Origin: Candidatus Anaerobutyricum avicola
GTDB lineage: Bacteria; Bacillota; Clostridia; Lachnospirales; Lachnospiraceae
Reading direction: 5' to 3'
Assembly (NCBI GenBank): GCA_019113845.1
Contig: DXGQ01000032.1
Location: 1 to 64,000, forward strand
DNA: 64,000 bases
Every line of letters starts with the position of its first letter. The stretch's first letter is position 1. The notes beneath the pieces were generated by a model. It saw only the letters and a program-made list of their open reading frames with translations, was not told where the DNA came from and ran no database searches. The position numbers and the translations under genes are program-made. Positions 25,244 to 33,503 of this stretch are shown here, piece by piece.

Positions 25244-26632
25244 CTAAAGTAAAATATCCCGGATATCCTCGAATCCTGTGTTTGTGGTGACGATCATTAC
25301 GGAATCTCCCTCCCGGATGCAGTCCTGCCCGCTCGGAATCAGAATCTTTCCCTCCCGGAAAATACAGGCAACCAGCAGATTCTTCTTTAAAGAAAGATCC
25401 ATGAGCGGCACATCGGTCACTGCCGACGGCGCATCCACCCGGAACTCGATGGCCTCCACCTGAGAATCATACATGTGATACAGCGTCTCAATATTGCTGT
25501 CCATGGAATTCTTTCTGGCACGTACGTAGGCGATAATCGCTTCCGCGGTAATATATCTCGGATAGATCACGCTTCCCAGGTCAAGCCGGTTGATGACATC
25601 TTTAAAGGTGATACGGTTGATCTTTGTGATCACTTTAGCATGAGACACCTGTCTTGCGTGAAGGGTCAGCAGGATATTCTCCTCGTCAATTCCCGTCAGC
25701 GGCACGAACGATTCCACCCAGGAAAGGCCTTCTTCTTCCAGAAGCTCCTGGTCCGTACCGTCTCCGTTGATGATGACCGCCTCCGGCAAAAGGATGCTCA
25801 GTTCCTCGCAGCGCTCTTTATCCTGCTCAATGATCTTCACGGAAAGTCCCATCGGGATCAGCTGCTTTGCCAGATAAAACGCCGCCTTGCCGCCGCCGAT
25901 AATCAGGGTGTTTGCCACCCGGGTCGTCTGGAAACCAATCTGTTTTAAGAATGGCTTCGTCATCTTTCTCGGCGCCACAAAGGAAAGGATATCCCCTTTC
26001 TGTATCTGAAAATCACCGTCCGGGATATAGACATCCTCGCCGCGCTCCACCGCGCAGACGAGAACTTCTTTTGCCAGCTTCTCCCCCATCTGGGCAATAG
26101 TCATGCCGTCGAGCACGTTGTTGTCCGGCACGGCAAACTTAATAAGCTCTGCCTGTCCGCGGGCAAAAGGATGCGTCTCCAGCGCCGACGGGAGAAACAG
26201 GATACGCGCCGCCTCCCTGGCGGCCTCCAGTTCCGGGTTGATGATCATGGTCAGTCCCAGTTTTTCCCGCAGGTATGCCGCCTCCTGGCTGTAATCCGGC
26301 GTACGGACCCTCGCGATGGTCGCACAATCACCGACCTGTTTTGCCACCGTACAGCACAGCAGGTTCAATTCATCGGATTCTGTCACAGCGATAAACAGAT
26401 CAGCTTTTTCAATCCCGGCCTCCATCTGCACACTGAAACTGGCGCCATTCCCCGCCAGTCCCATAATGTCATAATAATTGGCGATTTCCTGTATTTTCCC
26501 GGCATTTTTATCGACAATCGTGATATCGTGCCCCTCTTTGGATAATTGCTCCACCAAAGTTACGCCGACTTTACCACAGCCGACGATGATAATCTTCAGT
26601 CCTCTCTTCACAGAAGTTTTCTTCCCAAACAT
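25244..26632 (-). CDS. trkA: TrkA, double-RCK potassium channel regulator
   Basis: This is a 462-residue cytosolic protein with two tandem RCK units. The first begins KIIIVGCGKVGVTLVEQLS with nucleotide-contact VDKN and a TrkA_C region. The second begins NTLIIGGGKAAFYLAKQL and has its own TrkA_C tail ending SVMIVTTNTGF. Nucleotide binding (NAD(H), ATP) gates TrkH. The ATG at 26632 (MFGKKTSVK) follows AGGAGG. An extended -10 promoter (TGnTATACT) lies about 40 bases upstream at 26672-26677. The leader is too short for a c-di-AMP riboswitch. Confidence 0.93.
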   Translation of the reverse strand: MFGKKTSVKRGLKIIIVGCGKVGVTLVEQLSKEGHDITIVDKNAGKIQEIANYYDIMGLAGNGASFSVQMEAGIEKADLFIAVTESDELNLLCCTVAKQVGDCATIARVRTPDYSQEAAYLREKLGLTMIINPELEAAREAARILFLPSALETHPFARGQAELIKFAVPDNNVLDGMTIAQMGEKLAKEVLVCAVERGEDVYIPDGDFQIQKGDILSFVAPRKMTKPFLKQIGFQTTRVANTLIIGGGKAAFYLAKQLIPMGLSVKIIEQDKERCEELSILLPEAVIINGDGTDQELLEEEGLSWVESFVPLTGIDEENILLTLHARQVSHAKVITKINRITFKDVINRLDLGSVIYPRYITAEAIIAYVRARKNSMDSNIETLYHMYDSQVEAIEFRVDAPSAVTDVPLMDLSLKKNLLVACIFREGKILIPSGQDCIREGDSVMIVTTNTGFEDIRDILL

Positions 26633-26738
26633 TCTGCAATCCTCCTGTATTTCTTTCATACTTTCGCAAGAAGTATAGCACAAATTTCGTCATACAGACA
26701 GCTTTGTTTAAAATTTATCTTTTCCGGCGCCATATCTG

Positions 26739-28262
26739 TCAGTTTTGCGGAAAAACCATCTGGGCAAGATACTGTTCCTGAAACAGCGGATTTTGCGCCA
26801 GCACAATTTCTTTCACGCTTTCTGCCACCGTCTGAAATCTCCCGGCAAGGGATGGGTTTCCGGCGAAAAGCACCGCTCCTGCCAGCGAACTGTTCCCGAC
26901 AGCTCTGACCTTTGGAACAAGCGCTTCCGGAAGCAGTCCGATCCCCGCCGCCTTTCGGATATTCACTTTCTGCCCGAATCCCCCGGCGAGATAGACATGA
27001 CTGATCTCTTCGTATCCTGTACCGTATTCCCGAAGCAGCACTTCTATCCCTGCCCGGATAGCCGCTTTGGCAAGCTGCACTTCCCGGACATCCCCGATGG
27101 TAAAGGTCACAGATGGCGCAATCTCATATCCATTTTTCAGAAAATTTTCTTCCGGTCTTCCGTCCGCACCGATGAATCCTTCTTTTAACAGCTCATACAT
27201 GATCTCAATCACGCCGGAACCGCAAAGGCCTGCGGGAGCGCCGCCTCCGATCGTCTTTATATGCGGCCGTCCACAGATGATATTTACCGAAGAGACCGCC
27301 CCGGCGATTCCTGCCATACCGCAGCTGATATTTCCGCCTTCCAATGCCGGCCCCGCCGCCGTGGACGAAGCGAGCATCTTATCGCAGTTGCCGAGGACCA
27401 TTTCTCCGTTGGTGCCCAGATCTACCAGAAGATTGATATCCCTGTTTTCGTCCATACCACAGGCGATGACGCCGCTCACCACATCCGCGCCGACAAAGGC
27501 GCTGACTCCCGGAAGAATCGTCATATTTCCCGACGGATGCAAAGAAAGATCGACCGGCGTGTACGGAGCCACACCGAGGGTCCGGCAGGAATAGCCGAGA
27601 AGCAGATGCTCCATCGTCGTATTTCCTGAAATGACAAGAGGGGTATCCGGCGAGACGCCAAGACCGTCCATGAGAGACCGGATATCTTCTCTGATACATT
27701 GCCGGAGCTGCTCTCCTTTTCCTTCCACCGAAGCCTTGATGCGGGACAATACATCCGCGCCAAATGTGCGCTGATGGTTGACGGAGGTGACTGTTTTTGT
27801 TACCTGACCGGTCGCCGTTTCCACCAAAGACGCCGCCAGCGTCGTTGTGCCAATATCCATGGCAACAACCCTTCCGCCTTCCGAAGTTTCCGTACCCTGA
27901 CAGGAAATGTCCGGCTTCCTCACATTTTTTGCAGATGCTCCCTTTCCGTCCTTCCCGTAAAACGCGCTCTCCGCCGCCATGGAACTCTCATCCATCCTCT
28001 TTTCCACAGTGATCTCCGCATCCAGTTCCTCTTCTCCCCGGTTCTTTACCTGACACGCCAGCCTCCATCCGGCATCCAGCTCTTCTTTTGTAAAAAAAGT
28101 CTGCTCTGTCTCTGTCGGGACAGGCGGATCACTCAGAAACTGTACCCGGCATTTTCCACAGGTGCCGTTTCCCCCGCAAAAAGCCGGCAGAAAAGCGCCT
28201 TCCCGCTGCATGACATCCAGAAGCGTCTCGTCTTTTTTTATGATAAAATGTCTTACATCCAT
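26739..28262 (-). CDS. 2Fe-2S ferredoxin-ASKHA protein (corrinoid-protein activase type, DUF4445)
   Basis: The protein is about 507 residues. The N-terminal plant-type ferredoxin domain has AFCGGNGTCGKC and a later LAC for one [2Fe-2S] cluster. A linker of about 50 residues leads to an ASKHA ATPase domain with VAMDIGTTTLAASLV, VISGNTTMEHLLLG, LLVDLGTNGEMVLG, GGGAPAGLCGSGVIE and YLAGGFG. Such proteins reduce Co(II) corrinoid proteins back to Co(I) in methyltransferase systems. No methyltransferase or corrinoid protein lies nearby, so its partner is unknown. I chose the ATG at 28262 (MDVRHF) with GGAG upstream. Confidence 0.88.
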   Translation of the reverse strand: MDVRHFIIKKDETLLDVMQREGAFLPAFCGGNGTCGKCRVQFLSDPPVPTETEQTFFTKEELDAGWRLACQVKNRGEEELDAEITVEKRMDESSMAAESAFYGKDGKGASAKNVRKPDISCQGTETSEGGRVVAMDIGTTTLAASLVETATGQVTKTVTSVNHQRTFGADVLSRIKASVEGKGEQLRQCIREDIRSLMDGLGVSPDTPLVISGNTTMEHLLLGYSCRTLGVAPYTPVDLSLHPSGNMTILPGVSAFVGADVVSGVIACGMDENRDINLLVDLGTNGEMVLGNCDKMLASSTAAGPALEGGNISCGMAGIAGAVSSVNIICGRPHIKTIGGGAPAGLCGSGVIEIMYELLKEGFIGADGRPEENFLKNGYEIAPSVTFTIGDVREVQLAKAAIRAGIEVLLREYGTGYEEISHVYLAGGFGQKVNIRKAAGIGLLPEALVPKVRAVGNSSLAGAVLFAGNPSLAGRFQTVAESVKEIVLAQNPLFQEQYLAQMVFPQN

Positions 28263-28356
28263 TTTCGTATTCTCCAATTTTTGTCACAACACTGCATCCT
28301 TTTTCACTTCGCTATCTTACCATGCTTTATTTTGAAAGAAAAGAGACAAAAGCAAA

Positions 28357-28383
28357 ATCAGGGAACCCTGTCGGTTCCCTGAT
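28357..28383 (-). terminator. Terminator after the Asp/Trp-rich secreted protein gene
   Basis: A perfect 11-base inverted repeat (ATCAGGGAACC / GGTTCCCTGAT) around CTGTC is followed on the minus strand by TTTTGCTTTT. It closes the operon of the two secreted proteins. Confidence 0.85.
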
Positions 28384-28440
28384 CGTCATAGTACGCTTAT
28401 CAGTTATGTCATTTCAGCCATATCATTGATATCCGTTATA

Positions 28441-28590
28441 TCAGTCATCCCAGTCGCGATCATCATCGTCATCGTCATGTCTGTCATCCCAGTCGTCATC
28501 ATCGTCATGCCTGTCATCCCAGTCATCATCATAGCGGTCGTCATGGTCATCGTAACGGTCATCCCAGTCATCGTCATAACGGTTATCTCC
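28441..28590. repeat. Tandem repeat encoding the Asp/Trp-rich tail
   Basis: Short imperfect units built on GTCATCCCAGTC and CATCATCGT (plus strand) repeat through the end of the gene and encode DDWDD and DDRYDD steps on the minus strand. The less regular stretch 28640-28740 has the same composition. Such arrays change length easily. Confidence 0.8.
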
Positions 28591-29391
28591 GCCAGCTGCA
28601 GGATAATTTACATAACTTCCTCCATTCTGATCATCATGCCATTCCCAGTCATCATCCCAGTCATCGTCCCAGTCATCATGACCCCAGTCGTCGTCATCGC
28701 CCCAGTCGTCATAATCTCTGTCCCAGTCGAACTTATCTTCCAGATAATCTTCCACTTCATCCAGATAATCTTCTACGCGGTCGATGGCATCATCCATCCG
28801 CTCTGCGGTCCGTCCCCAGCGGTCATCCCAGCGATCGTTGAGTCTGTCGAGCTTATGATCGATGGCATTCAGCTGACCAATGTAAGAATAATACTGTGTT
28901 CTGCGCTGACCGGCCGATACATTCCAGTTCGCTGCCTTTGCCGCTTTAAAGATCTTTTTGATCTGTTTTCTGTACTTGTTGAGTTTCTTCTCGTCGGAAT
29001 TCTTTCCCTTGGAAGTGTTCCACTTCTTTGCAGCCTTCGCTGTGCCTTTTACCTTGATCTTCATGGTCGCTTTCAGGCTGGTTCCCTTAATCTCCACGGT
29101 AATCTTCGCCGTGCCTGCCTTGCGCGCCATGATTCTGGTGTCATCGCCTCTTTTGCGAAGAACCTTTGCCACAGATGGCTTGCTGCTCTTCCAGACGATA
29201 TTGCTGTCTCTGACGTAATCGTCATCAAATGCTCCATCCGCATCCAGTTCCACGGTTCTTCCCACCCATGCGGTCCTGGAACCGTCGATGTAAATGCTTC
29301 TTGACGCTGCCTTCGTATCCACATTCGCAGCCAGCATTACCGCTGCTGCCGCCGCAAGAGTGAGCGCGCCTGCCAATACTTTTTTCCTCAT
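28441..29391 (-). CDS. Secreted protein with Ig-like domain and Asp/Trp-rich repeat tail (316 aa)
   Basis: I do not recognise this as a named family. Residues 1-29 are a signal peptide (KKVLAGALTLAAAAAVMLAANV, cut after AKA-like TKA). About 30-115 resemble a bacterial Ig-like (BIG2) fold: VGRTVELDADG, WKSSKPSVAKV, ARKAGTAKITVEIKGTS. Residues 125-215 are basic and then amphipathic helix, including NAIDHKLDRLNDRWDDRWG. Residues 218-316 are almost only Asp, Trp, Arg, Tyr and His in DDDW/DDRYDD units. A shorter paralogue is the preceding gene, and the nearby kinase has a similar acidic Trp cluster. A polyanionic surface or cation-binding role is possible, but function is unknown. GGAGG precedes the ATG. 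Confidence 0.85.
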   Translation of the reverse strand: MRKKVLAGALTLAAAAAVMLAANVDTKAASRSIYIDGSRTAWVGRTVELDADGAFDDDYVRDSNIVWKSSKPSVAKVLRKRGDDTRIMARKAGTAKITVEIKGTSLKATMKIKVKGTAKAAKKWNTSKGKNSDEKKLNKYRKQIKKIFKAAKAANWNVSAGQRRTQYYSYIGQLNAIDHKLDRLNDRWDDRWGRTAERMDDAIDRVEDYLDEVEDYLEDKFDWDRDYDDWGDDDDWGHDDWDDDWDDDWEWHDDQNGGSYVNYPAAGGDNRYDDDWDDRYDDHDDRYDDDWDDRHDDDDDWDDRHDDDDDDRDWDD

Positions 29392-29481
29392 AAATTTTTC
29401 CTCCCACTGATTTCGGTTTTGTGCTGCGGTTGCCCGGTTACATACAGATCTCTCATACTCTCTTTACTTCATTTTTTCTCC

Positions 29482-29531
29482 TGACGCATTTACCGCGTCA
29501 ATAATGGTAGATTTGAAAGTTCACTTTCAAA
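29482..29531. repeat. 50-nt two-hairpin dispersed repeat, copy B
   Basis: This is the best-formed copy. TGACGC-N7-GCGTCA is a perfect 6-base stem, AATAATGGTAGA is the linker, and TTTGAAAG-TTCA-CTTTCAAA is a perfect 8-base stem. It lies in the 241 bases between the two secreted-protein genes, together with a separate hairpin GCCGGACC / GGTCCGGC (about 29564-29583). Confidence 0.85.
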
Positions 29532-29632
29532 TTTATTTCAATCCTGCTACTTTCCCTGTCGACGCCGGACCCGTCGGTCCGGCATCAGAAAAACTGCATT
29601 TTTGAATCATATTGACTGCGACATCAGTCATT

Positions 29633-30343
29633 CTAATCATCATACCTGTCATCATCATATCTGTCGTCATAGAAATCATCATTCCAGTCAAACCTGTGAT
29701 CCAGGTAGTCCTCTACTATCTCCATGTAATTCTCCACACTGTCCACTGCTCTCTCCATAGAACGCGCGGTGCTTCCCCAACGGTCATCCCAGCGATTACT
29801 GATCACATCGATCTTAAGGTCGATTGCATTTAACCTTCTTTCAAAGTTCTGACGCACTGCTCTGCGTTCTGCCGGAGTTGCCGGTACAGCTGTCGCTGCC
29901 ATCTGCTTTCTCAGTTTTTTGATTTTTTTCCGGTATTTTTTCAGTTTCTTTCTGTCAGAATCCGCTACGCTGGAAGTGGAGGTTGCTTTCTTTACTGTGA
30001 TCGTTTTTGTCGTCTTGATGTTTGTTCCGTTGATCTTTACAACAACTTTTGCCTTTCCGACTTTCAGTCCTTTTACTCTGGTATCATCACCACGACCATT
30101 TAATACCTTTAAAACGGAAGGCTTCTTACTCGTCCATACGACATCCCAGCTGCTCACCAGATCGTCATCCGGATAAATGTTCGTATCCAGTTCAATCGTC
30201 TTGCCTACCTGTACGGAACCGGAGCCTTCGATGCGAACTCCCTGCGGCGGAACCGCTGCCTTAGCCGGAACTGCTGTCGTCAGTAAAATAGTTGCTGCCA
30301 TTGCTGATGTCAATAATCCTGCGAATACTTTCTTCTTACTCAT
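29633..30343 (-). CDS. Secreted Ig-like protein, shorter paralogue with Asp/Tyr tail (236 aa)
   Basis: Same design as the 316-residue protein downstream: signal peptide (VFAGLLTSAMAATILLTTAVPAKA), a BIG2-like domain at about 35-118 (VGKTIELDTNIYPDDD, WTSKKPSVLKV, GDDTRVKGLKVGKAKVVVKI), a Lys-rich helix, and NAIDLKIDVISNRWDDRWGS. The acidic tail is only about 22 residues (DWNDDFYDDRYDDDRYDD) and ends in DD. The shared blocks GDDTR, NAID and NRWDDRWG show that the pair arose by duplication. The gene has AAGGAGG and a promoter region with a direct-repeat element suited to the adjacent response regulator. Confidence 0.85.
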   Translation of the reverse strand: MSKKKVFAGLLTSAMAATILLTTAVPAKAAVPPQGVRIEGSGSVQVGKTIELDTNIYPDDDLVSSWDVVWTSKKPSVLKVLNGRGDDTRVKGLKVGKAKVVVKINGTNIKTTKTITVKKATSTSSVADSDRKKLKKYRKKIKKLRKQMAATAVPATPAERRAVRQNFERRLNAIDLKIDVISNRWDDRWGSTARSMERAVDSVENYMEIVEDYLDHRFDWNDDFYDDRYDDDRYDD

Positions 30344-30445
30344 AATTCTTCCTCCTTGTTGTCTTTAATCCGTGCAGACAATTTGTTGAAATGCTTTCGA
30401 TATTTCAAACTTTATTGTGTGCTCTTGTCTTGTTTTGATGATGCC

Positions 30446-30500
30446 ATTATATAGGCCATCTTTCAATTCCCTATAACGGAAAATTAAACTTTTCTTAAAT
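30446..30500 (-). promoter_or_regulatory. Promoter of the secreted proteins with OmpR-type direct repeat (site 1)
   Basis: On the minus strand a TTTAAGAAAAGTTTAA element (30484-30499) lies 32 bases upstream of TATAAT (30446-30451), which lacks a good -35. TTTAA repeats about 11 bases apart and a poor -35 are typical of promoters activated by OmpR-family regulators. The spacing matches site 2. Confidence 0.6.
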
Positions 30501-30618
30501 TCTATCTGATTTATAGGAAATATTTTCACATTCAGACACTATTCAGAGAAATTCTGTTATGAGTGCTCAAACTGCTGTTTTCCTCCCGCAACATGCTGTT
30601 TTTTTATCGGATGGACTC

Positions 30619-30673
30619 ATCATACGGAGCACCTTTTAAGTAGCTATAAAGAAAATTTAAACTTTTTCTAAAC
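30619..30673 (-). promoter_or_regulatory. Duplicate of the secreted-protein promoter (site 2)
   Basis: GTTTAGAAAAAGTTTAAA (30656-30673) lies 31 bases before TATGAT (30619-30624) on the minus strand. It aligns with site 1 over about 65 bases (ATAGA...TTTA...AGTTTAA..TTTTC..TTATAG). Both lie in the gene-free stretch 30344-30818. Between them I see only short possible peptides, for example a 20-codon frame starting near 30577, with no support. Confidence 0.5.
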
Positions 30674-30818
30674 TCTATTATTTTAGTGTGAAATGTAAAA
30701 TATTCGTAAATTCAGGTAAAATATAAGTAACTTAAAATAAAATCAATATAAATTCTGTGTATGTTTTCCATGGGTCTCATTTATCTCTGATAACGGAAAA
30801 TCACACATTTCCTTTCCG

Positions 30819-31529
30819 TTACTTCTGACGAAAACGGTAGCCGGCTCCCCAGACCGTCTCTATCAACTTCAACGTCTTTTCATCCGGTCCGATCTTCTCC
30901 CGGATGCGGTTAATGTGCACCGCCACCGTGGCGGTATCACCGATGGCGTCCATCCCCCATATGCGGTCAAACAACGTATCTTTGGAAAAAACAATGTTCG
31001 GATTGGATGCCAGAAAATACAGAAGTTCAAACTCTTTATTGGCAAGCTCCACTTCCCTGTCTCCCACAAAGACCTGTCTGGACAACGGAAGAATCTTCAG
31101 ATCTCCCACCTGAATGCTGCCTTCCTCAAATGCCTTTCTCTTCGAAGTCTCATTACTCTTCTTGAGCCGCTCATGGATGTTGATATGCGCTTTCACCCGC
31201 GCCACCAGTTCACTTGGGCTGAACGGTTTCACAATGTAATCGTCCGCTCCCAGCCCGAGACCCCTGATCTTATCCAGGTCTTCTCTTTTGGCGGTCACCA
31301 TGATGATCGCCACGTCCTTCTGCTTGCGGATCTCCCGGCAGATGGTAAACCCATTGACTCCCGGCAGCATGACATCCAGCAGGATCAGGTCATAGTCGTT
31401 GGAAAGCGCCAGTTTCATCCCTTCCTGTCCATCCTGGCAGATGGTCACTTCAAAATCTTCGATCTCCAGATAATCTCTTTCAATCTCGGCGATCAGAATA
31501 TCATCCTCCACGATCAATATCTTTCTCAT
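30819..31529 (-). CDS. OmpR-family response regulator
   Basis: This 236-residue protein has an N-terminal receiver (KILIVEDDILIAEIE, phospho-acceptor Asp in LILLDVMLPGVNGF, and the Thr and Lys of VTAKRED and IVKPFSPSE). Its C-terminal winged helix (LELANKEFELLYFLASNPNIVFSKDTLFDRIWG, VHINRIREKIG, VWGAGYRF) is OmpR/PhoB type. It lies 99 bases after the sensor kinase on the same strand and upstream of the two secreted-protein genes, so those are its likely targets. AAAGGAGAG precedes the start. Confidence 0.93.
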   Translation of the reverse strand: MRKILIVEDDILIAEIERDYLEIEDFEVTICQDGQEGMKLALSNDYDLILLDVMLPGVNGFTICREIRKQKDVAIIMVTAKREDLDKIRGLGLGADDYIVKPFSPSELVARVKAHINIHERLKKSNETSKRKAFEEGSIQVGDLKILPLSRQVFVGDREVELANKEFELLYFLASNPNIVFSKDTLFDRIWGMDAIGDTATVAVHINRIREKIGPDEKTLKLIETVWGAGYRFRQK

Positions 31530-31628
31530 AAACCTTCTCTCTCCTTTTTACTATATCTCTGTTAACTTCTCTGTCTGTTTTTTCTGGCTTCTGCATTTTT
31601 ATCTGTCCATCTCTCTGTGATGACTGGT

Positions 31629-33269
31629 TCAGGCAGTTTCCATTTCAGGTATAGCTTCTTCTCCATCCACAGGAAATTCCATCACAAATTTCAGTCCTTT
31701 TCCACCGATGCCTTCTTCCGCCCAGATGCGGCCGCCGTGTCCTTTCATGATCTCCCTTACGATAGAAAGCCCGAGCCCGCTCCCGTTGCCCGGATTCCGG
31801 CGGGCTTTATCTCCCCGGTAAAAGGTATCAAATATCTTATCCCTCTCTTCTTCCGGCACACCCGGTCCGTCGTCGGACAGCTCCAGACGGATCCATTTTT
31901 CATCTACGGTATAGAGGGCTGCCGTCACAACGGATTTTGGTTTTTCTCTGTATTTGATCGTATTGTTGATCAGATTGCCGAGAATCCGCTTTAACTGCTG
32001 CCGGTCGCCCTGGATAAAGAGATTGTTCTTTTCCCAGACTGTTTTTACTAGGGAAAGACCATTGTTTTTAAATTCAATGCCATGCTCCTTAAAAAAGGAA
32101 TCGACGAACTCACCAAAGTCAATCCGTTCCATGGAGTAATGATACTCTCCCCGGTCAAACCGGGAAAACAGGGAAAGATTATCGATCAGGTCCGCCAGAT
32201 CCTCCGTTCGGATTTTGATGGCGTCATAGTAACGGCGTTTTTTCTCCTCCGTGTTGGCAATGCCGTCTCTCAGCCCTTCCACATAGGCTTTGATGGATGT
32301 AAGAGGCGTGCGCAGATCATGGGAGATACCGGCGAGAAGCTGCTGTTTTGCTTCCTCATATTTTTCCCTTTCCTTCACGGAATTATCGAGATACTCGATC
32401 ATCTCATCAAATTCCTGACAGGCCTTTCCCAGCTCATCCTTCTTTTTACTTCGGATGCGGTAAGAAAAATTGCCGTCCTGCACCTGCCGCACACCTTCCG
32501 ACAACTGTTCCAGGGACTTGTTCATACCGCCGCTCAGCCAGCGGGTCAGGATAAATATGCTGATGGCGATAGCCACCGCGAGAGCTCCCACAAAAATCCC
32601 GAGGATTGAAATAAAATCCCGGATTACCTGGGAATCTGAGGAATTGCTCACATAATCCTCGCAGAAAGCGAGGATACTCAGGGTGGTATTTTCCGCCGCA
32701 TAGGAACGTTTTACTGCGGAGCTGCTCCCATCCGTGACTGCAAAGCTGGCAAGATTTTTGTACTCAGTTCCGGCAATGGCCGCGATCTTCTCCTCCGAAC
32801 CTTCCGGCAGATTAGACGCGATGAGCTGATCGCCGTAATATATCTCATAATAGTATCCAATATTGCTCAATTCCCTTATCACTGTTCCAAAGGCGTTATT
32901 CTGCCGCCGGATTTCTTCTTCCAGCAGTGCCTCGCTGTCAACGCTCCCGCTCTGACCTTCGTCGTCTTCATCTTCGTCCCAGTCATCATCATCCCACTCG
33001 TCATCGTCCCACTCGTCGTCTTCGTCGGTATAACCGGACGGATTATACACTTCTTCCACAGGCTGATAAGTCAGAATCTGATTTTGATAATTATATAGTA
33101 TCGTCTGCACATTTAACAGACCGTTATCGTTATTGTATAAAGCTTCCAGCCGGTTCAGCGTCCCGCTTCCGTGAAAAAAAAGTACGACGACACTGAAAAA
33201 ACAAGCCACCACGATGGGGATTAAGATCATTAAGATGCTGGCCAGCGCTATTTTTTTACGTAAATTCAA
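31629..33269 (-). CDS. Sensor histidine kinase with an acidic Trp-rich extracellular loop
   Basis: The protein is about 546 residues. Helix 1 (ALASILMILIPIVVACFFSVVVLFF, 9-32) and helix 2 (near 225-248) enclose an extracellular sensor of about 190 residues. Residues 82-104 are nearly all Asp, Glu and Trp (EWDDDEWDDDDWDED). HAMP follows, then the H-box AGISHDLRTPLTSIKAY, an N-box (LGNLINNTIKY) and G-boxes (SDDGPGVPEEERDKIF, GSGLGLSIV). I chose a TTG start at 33269 because GGGGGGAG lies four bases upstream; ATGs 16 to 19 codons further up lack a site. Acid patches in sensors such as PhoQ bind divalent cations and cationic peptides. That role here is inference. Confidence 0.92.
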   Translation of the reverse strand: MNLRKKIALASILMILIPIVVACFFSVVVLFFHGSGTLNRLEALYNNDNGLLNVQTILYNYQNQILTYQPVEEVYNPSGYTDEDDEWDDDEWDDDDWDEDEDDEGQSGSVDSEALLEEEIRRQNNAFGTVIRELSNIGYYYEIYYGDQLIASNLPEGSEEKIAAIAGTEYKNLASFAVTDGSSSAVKRSYAAENTTLSILAFCEDYVSNSSDSQVIRDFISILGIFVGALAVAIAISIFILTRWLSGGMNKSLEQLSEGVRQVQDGNFSYRIRSKKKDELGKACQEFDEMIEYLDNSVKEREKYEEAKQQLLAGISHDLRTPLTSIKAYVEGLRDGIANTEEKKRRYYDAIKIRTEDLADLIDNLSLFSRFDRGEYHYSMERIDFGEFVDSFFKEHGIEFKNNGLSLVKTVWEKNNLFIQGDRQQLKRILGNLINNTIKYREKPKSVVTAALYTVDEKWIRLELSDDGPGVPEEERDKIFDTFYRGDKARRNPGNGSGLGLSIVREIMKGHGGRIWAEEGIGGKGLKFVMEFPVDGEEAIPEMETA

Positions 33270-33432
33270 ACGGCTCCCCCCCTTTTTATAGTTATGTCCC
33301 TGCAATTTATTACACATTTTAAGCATTTAGGCATTATTAGTTTAAATTGTACCATGTATTTTTAAATAAAAAATAAATTTATCCTCAACTTTTATCGGTT
33401 TTTACGGGTCGCCGGCGCCGCGGCATAAAAAT

Positions 33433-33483
33433 GGCGGCGAGACGGGAACATTCTTTAAAGAACATTTTTCCCGCGTCGCCGCC
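33433..33483 (-). terminator. Terminator after the aldo/keto reductase gene
   Basis: A long stem (GGCGGCGA..CGGGAA / TTCCCG..TCGCCGCC) over an AT-rich loop is followed by ATTTTTATG on the minus strand, and T-rich sequence also follows on the plus strand. Confidence 0.75.
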
Positions 33484-33503
33484 GTTTATTTTTGTTTTAT
33501 ATA

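Noticed and set aside
28441..28740. Possible CRISPR-like array
   Set aside because: The repeats are short, contiguous, in frame and without unique spacers. They encode the acidic tail.
28426..29304. A 292-codon plus-strand frame of mostly Val and Ile opposite the Asp-rich secreted protein gene
   Set aside because: Asp codons read as Ile/Val on the other strand, so the hydrophobic frame is a by-product of the Asp-rich tail. The minus-strand gene has a signal peptide, ribosome binding site, paralogue and terminator.
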